Counted from the stretch's first letter, positions 7,657 to 16,397 are shown. The stretch is DNA of 64,000 nucleotides from Cyclobacteriaceae bacterium (GCA_019638235.1 JAHBUE010000001.1:372001-436000), one strand, 5' to 3'. Numbers and translations: made by a program. Notes: generated by a model not told the origin, from the sequence alone.

Positions 7657-8147
7657 AAACAATACGGTACATAACAACAGCGCTCTGCATGGTGACCTTA
7701 CCTTTCATCTCCGGGTGTGACCTGTTCAACAGGTGTGGCGGAGATTATGTTGACTTTGTGTCGGATAACTATCATTCCTTTGAACTTTACGATTATCACA
7801 CCGGTGAAAACCTGTTGGGCATTCATGGGCACTACCCCCGCGATACGGTAAAAATATTTGATGCCGATGGTCGTATTTTTTTCGGAGGGCCTGTGAGATT
7901 AGATGGTAGGGTTCATCTCCCGTTGGTCACTCTTGACGATTACGGGGTTGTCAACCAGTTGATTGTGCGCGAGCTGTACCTGTACCTGGATTACCAGGAC
8001 ACCGACACGCTGCGGTATGAATTTGAAATGCGCAACAACGACTGCGGCCACCAGGTGTATCACTATGTAAAGCTTACGTACAACGACAGCGTGTATGTTG
8101 ACGAGTTTAATTATGGCTTTCCTTTCAAAAAACTTTATAAAAAATAA
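7653..8147 (+). CDS. Array lipoprotein, copy 3
   Basis: The 164 residues have lipidated Cys22. The N-terminal 50 residues after the signal are identical to copy 1 even at the DNA level over long stretches, while residues 105-140 are closer to copy 2 (YLDYQDTDTLRYEFEMRNND). It is thus a mosaic of the other two. It lies 21 bases before the full metalloprotease gene and is its direct upstream partner. Its role is unknown; inhibitor or secretion partner of the protease is the best guess from context. Confidence 0.75.
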   Translation: MKTIRYITTALCMVTLPFISGCDLFNRCGGDYVDFVSDNYHSFELYDYHTGENLLGIHGHYPRDTVKIFDADGRIFFGGPVRLDGRVHLPLVTLDDYGVVNQLIVRELYLYLDYQDTDTLRYEFEMRNNDCGHQVYHYVKLTYNDSVYVDEFNYGFPFKKLYKK

Positions 8148-8168
8148 CAACTACAAAACCCTACAGAT

Positions 8169-10436
8169 ATGAAAAAGATTTTACTGCTTGTGTTACTGGT
8201 ACAATATGTTGCATTTACGTTGCCTGCGCAGAATAATGAGTGCGGCACGCCCGACATATCAGAAAATGAGTACATGGCCCTGCCGTGGTATGGCGATGAG
8301 GATGATACGTTCCTGAACAATTTTTACGATAGCCTCGAAAACGCTATGGGCAACCCTGCTGCCCGTGGTGTTGTACAGGATGTTTGGTGGCGGATACCTG
8401 TACAGTTCTGGATTTACCGGGTAAATGCAAACACCCCCGGAGGAACTGACCCGCTCCCAACTGAAGTTGATATTCAAACATTAATGGACGATGCCAATGA
8501 GGCTTTCCGCAACAACGGCATTAAAATACAGTTTTACCTGGATTGCTACGAGTACGTTAACAACGTGGCCGGCATAACTGTTAACGGGTTTGGACAGGAA
8601 AGCCTTCTGGCCAATGCATACCGCAGGGTGGGCGCCATCAACGTGCACGTTGTTGATAATATACCAGGTGCAGCGGGCAAATTCAACATATTGTACAATG
8701 CTATTTTTATCAGGCGTGAGATTTCGTTTACCCAGAATGATGCACAAACTTTCTCACATGAACTGGGGCACTGTTTCGGGCTGCTCCATACCCATTTTGG
8801 AGCCGGGGTGCCCTGCCTGCGCGAGCCTGTAACACGCGGCCGTAAGGTTACCCTTTGCCCCAACGGCCCCGGCTATACCAAACGGTGCAACTGGACAGGC
8901 GACCTGCTTTGCGATACACCGGCAGATCCCGAAATGAATAATATAAATGCGCCTGGCTGTACATACACTCAGGGAGAAACTGATCACTATGGCGACACCT
9001 ATGTTCCCGATACACGAAACTACATGGCTGTTGGGAATAGAGGTTGCAGAAATAACTTTTCCTCCGGGCAAATTAAATGGATGTACTGGTGGCTTAAGAA
9101 CGTACAGGTACCGCTGTCGTCAGGAGCCAATTGGTATATTGTAAGCAACAATACAGCCTTTGATATTTACGAGCCTGACAACTGGGATATTACCGCCCGT
9201 GCAATTGCCATTGGCGAAGTACAGGAACATTCATTTTTTGGGGCAGCCCCCGGCAATTGCGATGACACAGCCGACTGGCTCAGGTTTCAATATCCTGCCT
9301 CAGGAAGTTCAGGATTGCTACGGCTTGAAATACGTGATGTTGATACACCCAACCCGGTAGATGAAATAAACGTGTACTTGCAAAATGTTAACGGAACGGC
9401 AGGCGCACAATTAACAAACCTGACCACTACTGTGCTTACCGGTATGCGAATTGTTGAGCTTACCTGTGCAACCTTAACCCCGGGGCAGCAATACCTCGTT
9501 GAAATAACACGTGACCAAAATAATATTGGTAAATACGAGGTTGCATTAATTGATATCGCAGCATCTTTACCTATTTCAGGCCCATCTCTTGTGTGCACCA
9601 ATGGAAGCACATTTATGTTAAACAACGTACCGGTTGGGGTGCAGGTAACGTGGCAGGCTACACCGGCTAATTTGTTTCAAACAAGTTCAGGGACACTTCC
9701 AACTGGTGTCAATACACTTATTTTAAATGCAGCCAATAACAATGTTAGTGGACAAGGTACTCTTACATTTACTATCAATAGTAACTGTGGTAATCAGTTG
9801 CAGGTAGAAAGAACAATATGGGTAGGTCTGACGCAGTATCTTTATTTTTCTGCCAGCTATAGCCAATCTCAGGGCATATTGCTATCTACTCCCTATGTCG
9901 GGGGTGGTGCCACAGCCCAATGGTCAGTAAATGGAGTGCAACACGCAGGATTTGACATTTTCGTGCAGCCACTATGCATAGATTATACCAATATACCGCT
10001 TGAGATCAGTTTGACCGTAGAGAATCAATGTGATTTAAAAACGGTTTGTACACAGTATATACTTAAATGTCCACCTTCTCCACTATTAACAAATATGGGT
10101 TCATGCGGAGGCGGTGGTGGAGAGGAGCCTGAATTCCATGAAGAATACCAATACAGTGTTTCACCTAACCCGACCAATCAACTTTTAAGTATTTCTGTTA
10201 TCACAAATTCAGACTCTCGCAAGACTTCTGAGTCATCAACCACTGAATCAAAAAGTGTCACTACAATCCAATCAATAGCATTAACAGACATAAATGGATT
10301 TATAAAATATTCACGTCAATATTCGAATGGACCGACCAAGGCAGAGATTGATGTGTCAGATTTAAGAAAAGGAGTTTATATGCTAAGAGTATCAAACGGT
10401 AAACATATTGAGATACATCGAGTTATCATAGACTGA
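8169..10436 (+). CDS. Secreted M43-type metalloprotease with T9SS sorting domain
   Basis: The 755 residues start with a signal peptide (1-20) and a short prodomain with a cysteine-switch-like NECGTPD (Cys25). A metzincin catalytic domain follows, with the full zinc motif His197-Glu198-x2-His201-x5-His207 (HELGHCFGLLH) and a Met-turn at Met286 (RNYMAVG). This pattern fits the pappalysin/cytophagalysin M43 family. Residues about 330-470 resemble a pre-peptidase C-terminal beta-sandwich (YEPDN, DWLRFQYP), then an Ig-like segment. A C-terminal type IX sorting domain begins near 662 (YSVSPNPTNQLLSISV) and ends in KGVYMLRVSNGKHIEIHRVI. The product should be exported through the outer membrane. It closes the lipoprotein/prodomain array and is presumably in the same operon. 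Confidence 0.92.
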   Translation: MKKILLLVLLVQYVAFTLPAQNNECGTPDISENEYMALPWYGDEDDTFLNNFYDSLENAMGNPAARGVVQDVWWRIPVQFWIYRVNANTPGGTDPLPTEVDIQTLMDDANEAFRNNGIKIQFYLDCYEYVNNVAGITVNGFGQESLLANAYRRVGAINVHVVDNIPGAAGKFNILYNAIFIRREISFTQNDAQTFSHELGHCFGLLHTHFGAGVPCLREPVTRGRKVTLCPNGPGYTKRCNWTGDLLCDTPADPEMNNINAPGCTYTQGETDHYGDTYVPDTRNYMAVGNRGCRNNFSSGQIKWMYWWLKNVQVPLSSGANWYIVSNNTAFDIYEPDNWDITARAIAIGEVQEHSFFGAAPGNCDDTADWLRFQYPASGSSGLLRLEIRDVDTPNPVDEINVYLQNVNGTAGAQLTNLTTTVLTGMRIVELTCATLTPGQQYLVEITRDQNNIGKYEVALIDIAASLPISGPSLVCTNGSTFMLNNVPVGVQVTWQATPANLFQTSSGTLPTGVNTLILNAANNNVSGQGTLTFTINSNCGNQLQVERTIWVGLTQYLYFSASYSQSQGILLSTPYVGGGATAQWSVNGVQHAGFDIFVQPLCIDYTNIPLEISLTVENQCDLKTVCTQYILKCPPSPLLTNMGSCGGGGGEEPEFHEEYQYSVSPNPTNQLLSISVITNSDSRKTSESSTTESKSVTTIQSIALTDINGFIKYSRQYSNGPTKAEIDVSDLRKGVYMLRVSNGKHIEIHRVIID

Positions 10437-10462
10437 TAGAGTAAGCAACATATTTAAGTCAA

Positions 10463-10526
10463 AACCACACCAATGCCAGTGCCACACTTGCCGACACGCA
10501 ACCAAAGCACTGGCATCCGTGTGGTT
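10463..10526. repeat. Long imperfect palindrome downstream of the protease
   Basis: AACCACACCAATGCCAGTGC (10463-10482) pairs with GCACTGGCATCCGTGTGGTT (10507-10526) at 18 of 20 positions around a 24-base loop. No T-run follows, so a simple Rho-independent terminator is not indicated, but a stable RNA end or a recombination site is possible. Confidence 0.6.
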
Positions 10527-10708
10527 AAAGTACTGTGAATGCGGCACATGTGCATAACAACATGCTTGTGCAATGCAGGGGTTTGGTGTCTATTTGTAAA
10601 CTATTTTTCAAATTACGTTTGGTCACGGTTGACAGTGACGTGTCGGTCGCGCTAAACATTCCGCTTCGCTCCATTTTTTAGCCCTCCTATACCCTGCGCT
10701 GCACAAAC

Positions 10709-10795
10709 GCAACACGGAGCCATACATCCGGGTTGGATGGACTCTTGCAGGCAAAAATTCAGGAGTTTGACCTGATTGTGTGCGGCACCGATTTG
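10709..10795 (+). pseudogene. Fragment of the pseudo-receiver gene
   Basis: This stretch repeats 5671-5771 of the pseudo-receiver gene with one substitution (GCAACACGG for GCAATACGG) and one 14-base deletion. The deletion lies exactly between two copies of ACATCCGG in the parent sequence, as expected for slippage. It has no start or stop context and cannot be expressed as a receiver. Together with the intact gene it brackets the protease array in direct orientation. Confidence 0.85.
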
Positions 10796-10805
10796 ATTTT
10801 TTAAA

Positions 10806-11255
10806 TTACTCTCCAAAATATCCTATGCTCTTTGCCATCAGGCCGGCCAGCAAAGGGATGACAAACAACAAAAGAAGTTCAAGGCGCAGCATCCAGAAAA
10901 TTACTCCCGGAATATGTACCACTTCTTCCGGGTTGCCTTTTCGGTTTTTCAAAAAGAAAACGGTAGGATAAATGGAAAGCAACCCGATACAGGCGAACAG
11001 TGTAAGCTTTAGGTGAAAAATCCAGTTCTTACTATAAAAGAAAGCGGGTTTTCCAAAACCGCCTAACCATAACGTTAACCCGGCAACCAGCAATGCCAAT
11101 GCCGCCACACCATACACGGCATCAATACGCGACAGTCTTCCAATTTCTTTTCGGGTTAGTTCTTTCTTCAGCAACAGATGTTCAGAAACGAGGGTAGCCG
11201 CTATTGTAAAAATACTGATGAAATGAATGTAGCGGAGAAGTAATTCGGTAGTCAT
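10806..11255 (-). CDS. Small four-helix membrane protein, DUF2214-like
   Basis: The 149 residues have four transmembrane helices. The opening LLLRYIHFISIFTIAATLVSEH and the later SRIDAVYGVAALALLVAGL match the pattern of DUF2214-type integral membrane proteins, whose biochemical role is unknown. Its start overlaps the end of the acetyltransferase gene by four bases (11252-11255), so the two are co-translated. The gene's 3' end lies only ten bases from the duplicated receiver fragment, but the protein looks complete. Confidence 0.75.
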   Translation of the reverse strand: MTTELLLRYIHFISIFTIAATLVSEHLLLKKELTRKEIGRLSRIDAVYGVAALALLVAGLTLWLGGFGKPAFFYSKNWIFHLKLTLFACIGLLSIYPTVFFLKNRKGNPEEVVHIPGVIFWMLRLELLLLFVIPLLAGLMAKSIGYFGE

Positions 11256-11734
11256 ATTTTCAACTGTTTTTTGTAAAACACATCACAAGCAAAGTGCCCG
11301 GTGTTGCCGCACGGTGCTGATATTTTTTCAAACCCATTTTTCTCGTACAGTTTCATGGCGCCCTTCATGGTGTTAAAGGTTTCCAAATAGCACCAGGTAT
11401 AATTCATATCAGCAGCAGCCTTCAAACATTCTATGAGCACCGCCTGCCCCCGGCCCTTGCCCCTGCCTTCCGGTAAAAAGTACATTTTTTTCAGCTCACA
11501 AGTATTGGCATCGCCTCCTTGCAATGGCGCCACACCGCCTCCGCCAACTACTTTCCCGTTCTCTTCACACACAAAATAGGCGCAACGTGGCTGCGTGTAG
11601 GCTGCAAACATATCATCCACCTCCCGGTCGTGTATGGCAAAGCCCTGGCCTTGAGCGCCAAACTCGGGCATTACCGTGCGGATAATACCGGCTACCTGCT
11701 GGTTGTCTTCGGGCAAAATTTTACGAACTGTCAT
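11252..11734 (-). CDS. GNAT-family N-acetyltransferase
   Basis: There are 160 residues from the ATG at 11734; an upstream ATG at 11764 adds ten residues before MTVRKILPEDNQQVAG, which is the usual type of start. The acetyl-CoA pyrophosphate loop is visible as PEGRGKGRGQAV, preceded by the beta4 strand CELKKMYFL and followed by AADMNYTWCYLET and the C-terminal LYEKNGFEKI. The acceptor substrate is unknown. It is cotranscribed with the DUF2214-like membrane protein and diverges from the S9 peptidase. Confidence 0.88.
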   Translation of the reverse strand: MTVRKILPEDNQQVAGIIRTVMPEFGAQGQGFAIHDREVDDMFAAYTQPRCAYFVCEENGKVVGGGGVAPLQGGDANTCELKKMYFLPEGRGKGRGQAVLIECLKAAADMNYTWCYLETFNTMKGAMKLYEKNGFEKISAPCGNTGHFACDVFYKKQLKI

Positions 11735-11750
11735 TCGTGTAAAAGTAATG

Positions 11751-11778
11751 TTTGGTTTGTGCAATATATTCTATCTTG
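11751..11778 (+). promoter_or_regulatory. Candidate promoter of the S9 peptidase gene
   Basis: TTTG at 11751-11754 and TATCTTG at 11772-11778 are separated by 17 bases. They approximate the Bacteroidota TTTG / TAnnTTTG promoter (one base short in the -7 element). The start codon is at 11802, giving a leader of about 20 bases. Confidence 0.3.
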
Positions 11779-11801
11779 TTGTCAAAAAAACATATTTCCC
11801 T

Positions 11802-14141
11802 ATGCGTGCACTTACCTGCCTTCTTTTCTTGTGCCTTACCGTAACCGGATATGCCCAACTTACCGAACTTACGGTAGAGAAAATTATGCGCGACCCGAAA
11901 TGGATCGGCACATCGCCCTCCAATATCCGCTGGTCGCACGACAGCAAAACCATTTACTTTAACTGGAACCCCGAAAACGCCCCGGGCGATTCGCTGTACA
12001 AAATCACCCTCCAGAACAGAACTCCGCAGAAAGTATCAAAAGCCGAACGCATGAGTTTGCCCGGCATTGGAACCTACAACACGGCTCAAACAAAAATGGT
12101 GTACGAAAAAAACGGTGACATTTTTTTGTTTGATGTCGCATCGGGTAAATCAACAACGATAACCAACACTGTTGGCCGGGAAAGCAATCCGTATTTTTCC
12201 GGTGATGAGAAAAAAGTTATCTATACATACGATCAAAACCTGTACGCCTGGGAAATCGGAACCGGAAACTTCTCACAACTCACCGACTTCAGGCGCGGAA
12301 GAAAACCATCAACGCCTCCCGAAACCGAACAACAACAATGGCTGAAGCAAGACCAGCTTGCCTACATACAGGTTTTGAAAGAGCGAAAAGACAAGCGCGA
12401 TGCTTCACGCGATTATCGTAAAACGGAAGAATCCAAACGCCCGAAAGAGATTTTCACGGAAGATAAAATAGTAATGCAGGCACGACTAAGCCCTGACGGA
12501 AACTATGTTACCTACGTGCTGATGAAAAACGCCAATGCAAAAAACACCATCGTACCCAGCTATGTAACCGAGAGCGGCTTTACCGAAGACCTTAACACAC
12601 GCACCAAAGTGGGCGCACCGCTAAACACTTCCGAGTTCTTTGTGTATGATATAAAACGTGATGCCGTACTGCAGGTTAAAACTGATGATATACCGGGCAT
12701 CAACGATCAGCCTAAGTATTTGGACAGCTATCCGAAAAAAGAAGAAAAAGAAAAGAAGCCTCAATCCAGGGCGGTTTCGTTCTCCGGCCTTGTCTGGTCG
12801 GATGACGGAAAGCGCGTTGTATTGCAACTCCGCGCAGCCGATAACAAAGACCGGTGGATTATGACATTAGATATTGCAACCCAAAAATTATCACTTGTTG
12901 ATCGTCAGCATGACGATGCGTGGATTGGCGGCCCCGGAACAGGAGGTTTTGGGGGCGGATCGTTAGGATGGATTAACAACACAACCGTGTGGTTTCATTC
13001 GGAAGAAAGTGGCTACTCGCACCTCTATACGGTTGATGTAACTACTGGCAAAAAACAGGCGCTGACTTCGGGTAAATACGAAGTGCAATCTGCCCGGCTT
13101 TCGCGCGATAAGAAATTTTTCTATATCACTACCAACGAAGTGCACCCCGGTGAAAAGCATTTTTACAAGCTGCCCGTAACCGGTAGCAAAGCAGAAAAAA
13201 TTACATCCATGACGGGGTCGAATGAAGTTACACTTTCGCCCGATGAAAAATATTTAGCCTCTCGCTATTCATACAGCAACAAACCGTGGGAGTTATTTCT
13301 TCAAGACAATAAAACAAGCGCAAAACCACAACAGATCACCAACTCGCTTTCCGCTGAATTTAAGTCATACCCCTGGCGCGACCCTGTTGTAACAACATTC
13401 AAAGCCCGCGATGGCGAAGATGTTTACACACGCCTCTACAAACCCGAAAAGCCCAATGGCGCAGCCGTGATCTTTGTACATGGCGCAGGGTATTTACAGA
13501 ATGCGCATAAATGGTGGAGCAGCTACTTCCGCGAATATATGTTCCATAATTTATTGGCCGACAAAGGCTATACCGTGTTAGACCTCGACTATCGTGCCAG
13601 CGCTGGCTATGGCCGCGATTGGCGCACGGGCATTTACCAGTTTATGGGCGGAAAAGATTTAACGGATAATGTTGACGGTGCAGCGTGGTTAGTGAAAGAA
13701 CATGGCATCGATCCGAAACGCATTGGTGTGTATGGCGGATCGTATGGTGGCTTTATTACATTGATGGGTATGTTTACTACGCCAGGTGTATTTGCAGCAG
13801 GTGCAGCATTGCGGCCTGTTACGGATTGGGCGCATTACAATCATGGCTATACGGCAAACATACTGAACACACCTTATATGGATAGTGTTGCTTACGCGAA
13901 AAGTTCACCCATCTACCATGCCGAAGGATTGGAAGGCTCCTTGCTGATATGTCATGGTATGATTGATGTAAATGTGCACTTCCAGGATGTAGTACGCTTA
14001 GCACAACGGCTTATTGAATTGGGAAAAGACAACTGGGAAGTTGCTATGTATCCGTTAGAAGATCACGGCTTTGTTGAGCCAAGCAGTTGGACGGACGAAT
14101 ACAAACGGATTTTGAAATTGTTTGAGGAAACGCTGAAGTAA
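11802..14141 (+). CDS. Secreted S9-family prolyl oligopeptidase-like peptidase
   Basis: There are 779 residues when started at the ATG at 11802, which gives a clean signal peptide (MRALTCLLFLCLTVTGYAQ). The open frame upstream to 11676 overlaps the divergent acetyltransferase and is not used. The N-terminal two thirds form WD40-like beta-propeller blades (WSHDSKTIYF, SRDKKFFYITTN, SPDEKYLASRYS). The C-terminal alpha/beta-hydrolase has the triad Ser647 (YGGSYGGF), Asp722 (GMIDVNVHF) and His755 (LEDHGFVEP). The order fits the DPP IV/acylaminoacyl-peptidase class acting on peptides in the periplasm. The gene stands alone and converges with the GAF gene. Confidence 0.93.
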   Translation: MRALTCLLFLCLTVTGYAQLTELTVEKIMRDPKWIGTSPSNIRWSHDSKTIYFNWNPENAPGDSLYKITLQNRTPQKVSKAERMSLPGIGTYNTAQTKMVYEKNGDIFLFDVASGKSTTITNTVGRESNPYFSGDEKKVIYTYDQNLYAWEIGTGNFSQLTDFRRGRKPSTPPETEQQQWLKQDQLAYIQVLKERKDKRDASRDYRKTEESKRPKEIFTEDKIVMQARLSPDGNYVTYVLMKNANAKNTIVPSYVTESGFTEDLNTRTKVGAPLNTSEFFVYDIKRDAVLQVKTDDIPGINDQPKYLDSYPKKEEKEKKPQSRAVSFSGLVWSDDGKRVVLQLRAADNKDRWIMTLDIATQKLSLVDRQHDDAWIGGPGTGGFGGGSLGWINNTTVWFHSEESGYSHLYTVDVTTGKKQALTSGKYEVQSARLSRDKKFFYITTNEVHPGEKHFYKLPVTGSKAEKITSMTGSNEVTLSPDEKYLASRYSYSNKPWELFLQDNKTSAKPQQITNSLSAEFKSYPWRDPVVTTFKARDGEDVYTRLYKPEKPNGAAVIFVHGAGYLQNAHKWWSSYFREYMFHNLLADKGYTVLDLDYRASAGYGRDWRTGIYQFMGGKDLTDNVDGAAWLVKEHGIDPKRIGVYGGSYGGFITLMGMFTTPGVFAAGAALRPVTDWAHYNHGYTANILNTPYMDSVAYAKSSPIYHAEGLEGSLLICHGMIDVNVHFQDVVRLAQRLIELGKDNWEVAMYPLEDHGFVEPSSWTDEYKRILKLFEETLK

Positions 14142-14147
14142 ATGACG

Positions 14148-14179
14148 GTTGCCCTGCAGTTTAAAAGCAGCAGGGCAAC
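14148..14179. terminator. Hairpin between convergent genes
   Basis: GTTGCCCTGC (14148-14157) and GCAGGGCAAC (14170-14179) are perfectly complementary around a 12-base loop. They lie in the 55-base gap where the S9 peptidase and GAF genes converge. No strong T-run follows on either strand, so its efficiency as a Rho-independent terminator is uncertain. Confidence 0.55.
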
Positions 14180-14196
14180 TATCCAAAAATCAGTTG

Positions 14197-15600
14197 TTAT
14201 GCACCTTTTGCCTGTGCTTCTCTTAAAATTTCCTGGAGATGCTGCTCCTTTCTTCGCATTTCTTCCTGCGTGGCCTGCAACTCTTCCATGTTCTGGCGCA
14301 TTTCTTCTTCCTGGGCGCGCATCTCTTCTGTTTGCTGTTGCGACTCGGCCAGCAGGCGCTTCACGCGTTCGGTTACGCGCGAAGAAACAATGGACGATGC
14401 AATGTTCTCGCAAACTTTCTTCAGGAAATCAATCTGGTATTGCTCAAGCGACTTGAAGGATGCCAACTCAAAAACCCCAACAATCTCATCGTTGGTCATT
14501 ACCGGAACCAGTATAATGCATCCGGGAGTTGCTTCGCCTAAACCGGAAGTGATCTGAACATAGTTGTGCGGAACATTTGTCATATAAATCACATCTCGCT
14601 CCATAAAGCATTGACTAATCAGGCCCTCACCCAGGTCAATTTTTTGCTCTAAATATTTTTTACGATCGTAGGCATAGCAGGCAGCCAGATTCAGGAATTT
14701 ATTATCATCTTCCTGTTCTAACAAAAACAATCCACCCTGGTTCATGCCCATATACTTCACAACCGTGCGCACAAAATCGTCTGAAAGTTTTTGAAGCGAG
14801 TCGGGGTTGTTACGGATTACATCGCCTACCTCGGTAATACCCACGGTAACAAATCTCTCCTGGTTTTCTTTAATGCTTGCCTTCAGAAGATTCTCGCGCA
14901 TAGCAAGCAAGGCTTTCCCTAACTCATCCTGATCGTTTTGCAGCTGATACTCAACAGTAAGATTGCCCGAACTGATCTGTTCGGCAAATAAAATATTCTG
15001 TGTAACATTTTTTAACTGGTCCTCCAACGCAATTTTATTAACCGCTCCGGAAATGGTTTTCTTCTCAAGACCGAATGCCCAATAACCGCAAATCGCTACG
15101 ATTACTGCTGCCAGCGCTCCGTGAAATATAAATGCCTGCAAATCCATGTATTCGAGTTGCGTAAAGTAAATTTCCTTGTTGCCTAAGTATTGTAAATATG
15201 CAAACGATGCGTGATGAACAACCACCAGGATAATCAGCGGAAGCTGAAGACGCCAATTCTGATAAGTAATCAGCAACGTTGACCCTACAAACACGAAAAA
15301 GTGCATTTCAAAAAGTCCATGCATCTGGTAAATGAACTGCGCGGCAAAAATGGCAAGCACACCACCCAACACATATTGATACAGGTTGCTTGATGGTAAC
15401 AATGTCTTTACAATAAAATAGGCTGCTATGCTTAAACCACCAACACCAATGGCAACGAGGTAGGTATCATAAAAAAATGAAAGGAAAATGCCGAACAGAA
15501 AATACGCTGCCAATGCGAAGTTCATAAATACATCCGAGCTTTTTCTGATAGCTCCAAAAATTTCCCTTCGCTCGGTAATCGATAGTTTTTTAGTTTCCAT
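14197..15600 (-). CDS. Membrane-anchored HAMP-like/GAF protein with C-terminal coiled coil
   Basis: The 467 residues contain six hydrophobic helices (about 25-180), a HAMP-like linker (QISSGNLTVEYQLQNDQDEL), a GAF domain (about 255-405; GGLFLLEQEDD, LGEGLISQCFMERDVIYM, IVGVFELASF) and a glutamine/glutamate-rich coiled coil to the end (EEMRQNMEELQATQEEMRR). No kinase, cyclase or methyl-acceptor signature follows, so the output is unclear. It may be a scaffold that passes a GAF ligand signal to a separate partner. Proteins of this arrangement are common in Cytophagales. The upstream redox gene ends six bases before its start, so the two may share a transcript. Confidence 0.8.
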   Translation of the reverse strand: METKKLSITERREIFGAIRKSSDVFMNFALAAYFLFGIFLSFFYDTYLVAIGVGGLSIAAYFIVKTLLPSSNLYQYVLGGVLAIFAAQFIYQMHGLFEMHFFVFVGSTLLITYQNWRLQLPLIILVVVHHASFAYLQYLGNKEIYFTQLEYMDLQAFIFHGALAAVIVAICGYWAFGLEKKTISGAVNKIALEDQLKNVTQNILFAEQISSGNLTVEYQLQNDQDELGKALLAMRENLLKASIKENQERFVTVGITEVGDVIRNNPDSLQKLSDDFVRTVVKYMGMNQGGLFLLEQEDDNKFLNLAACYAYDRKKYLEQKIDLGEGLISQCFMERDVIYMTNVPHNYVQITSGLGEATPGCIILVPVMTNDEIVGVFELASFKSLEQYQIDFLKKVCENIASSIVSSRVTERVKRLLAESQQQTEEMRAQEEEMRQNMEELQATQEEMRRKEQHLQEILREAQAKGA

Positions 15601-15605
15601 AGGTT

Positions 15606-16223
15606 TTAAAAAAAGTTAAACGGTGTTCTTCCTTCATCTTCAGTAAGAGCACAACCGTACGCTTCAGTTGCATAAAAATCAAAAACGGGGGGATTTTGAT
15701 TATTGAGTAGTGCCAGCAGCGCAAGTTCTGCATAGTTACTGGCCTTAGTGGTGCAATATCGTGATTTATTGTAGTTGCCCCTGTAAAACAGTTTTCCTTC
15801 GCGATCAACTAACACGGCCTGTGGCGTAGCGTACACGCCATACGCATTGGCAGTAGCCTGATTTTCATCAATGAGGTATTGTTGCTCTTCACCAAACTCC
15901 GAAACGGCTTTTCTTTTTGCTTCCGTGGTTGGAACAACAATAAAAAGCTGTACGTCACCCCCATATTGACGGATCAATGACTTCAGGTGTGCCGCGTTGA
16001 AACGCGAACACGGGCAATCGGGGTTGTAGAAATGCAGGAACAGCGGGCCTTCCGGAAGCCCCGAAAGCTCAACAACCTGACCCACCGGAACAGCTTTATA
16101 ATTTGCAGGAACAGGTGTGGGCAGGCTGTATTGATATTCCTGATGCCAGAAAATTGCAGCAATGCCGGTAAGGCATACTGCTAAAAACACGATGGAGAGG
16201 GCAAGACGCATACTATCAATCAC
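15606..16223 (-). CDS. Membrane-tethered thioredoxin-fold protein with CPC motif
   Basis: The 205 residues have an N-terminal membrane helix (about 5-25) and a periplasmic thioredoxin/redoxin-like domain. The redox site is compressed to Cys70-Pro-Cys72 (YNPDCPCSRFN) rather than CxxC, and a cis-proline strand follows (YATPQAVLVDREG). A CxC site suggests an unusual redox potential, or a metal- or peroxide-linked role; peroxiredoxin-like families also include such variants. The C-terminal AYGCALTEDEGRTPF tail is not part of the fold. It is transcribed just before the GAF gene. Substrate unknown. Confidence 0.7.
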   Translation of the reverse strand: MIDSMRLALSIVFLAVCLTGIAAIFWHQEYQYSLPTPVPANYKAVPVGQVVELSGLPEGPLFLHFYNPDCPCSRFNAAHLKSLIRQYGGDVQLFIVVPTTEAKRKAVSEFGEEQQYLIDENQATANAYGVYATPQAVLVDREGKLFYRGNYNKSRYCTTKASNYAELALLALLNNQNPPVFDFYATEAYGCALTEDEGRTPFNFF

Positions 16224-16397
16224 TACTTCTCACAAAAATATTCCTGTTGCGTTGCTGAAAACGACCAAAATACCATAATTTAAAATCGATGTAAGAAATT
16301 CATTTCCGGTTACGAATGCAACCCGGCACGGGCTAAATACACTATTAAATTCTTCAACCTCTTACCTGTCAGTTCGGAGAAAAAGCACTCTAAACAC

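Larger units (their letters stand above)
6230..8340 (+). repeat. Three-unit tandem duplication of about 711 bp
   Basis: Units begin at 6230, 6943 and 7653, and the second half of each starts at 6746, 7456 and 8169. Spacings of 713/710 and 710/713 show a regular repeat. Each unit contains a complete lipoprotein gene plus about 56 codons of the protease gene; only the last unit continues into the full protease. The residues after NFYD(T/S)L in the short copies (NKINTKNKIL) are translated from sequence that resembles the region just upstream of the first lipoprotein. This marks the duplication joint. Confidence 0.9.
10437..10805. other. Gene-free segment after the protease, with palindrome and receiver fragment
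   Basis: No gene is visible in these 369 bases. Present are a large imperfect palindrome (10463-10526), a 13-base ACGTTTGGTCACG at 10615-10627 that also occurs inverted at 43299-43311 in the cassette-like element, and at 10709-10795 a near-identical fragment of the pseudo-receiver gene. The composition and structure differ from ordinary intergenic DNA nearby and look like a joint of transferred or rearranged segments. Confidence 0.6.

Noticed and set aside
11676..11801. Upstream extension of the S9 peptidase
   Set aside because: It overlaps the divergent acetyltransferase gene; the ATG at 11802 gives a normal signal peptide.
14142..14456. Plus-strand frame opposite the GAF protein coiled coil
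   Set aside because: A shadow of the repetitive Glu/Gln coiled-coil codons on the other strand.
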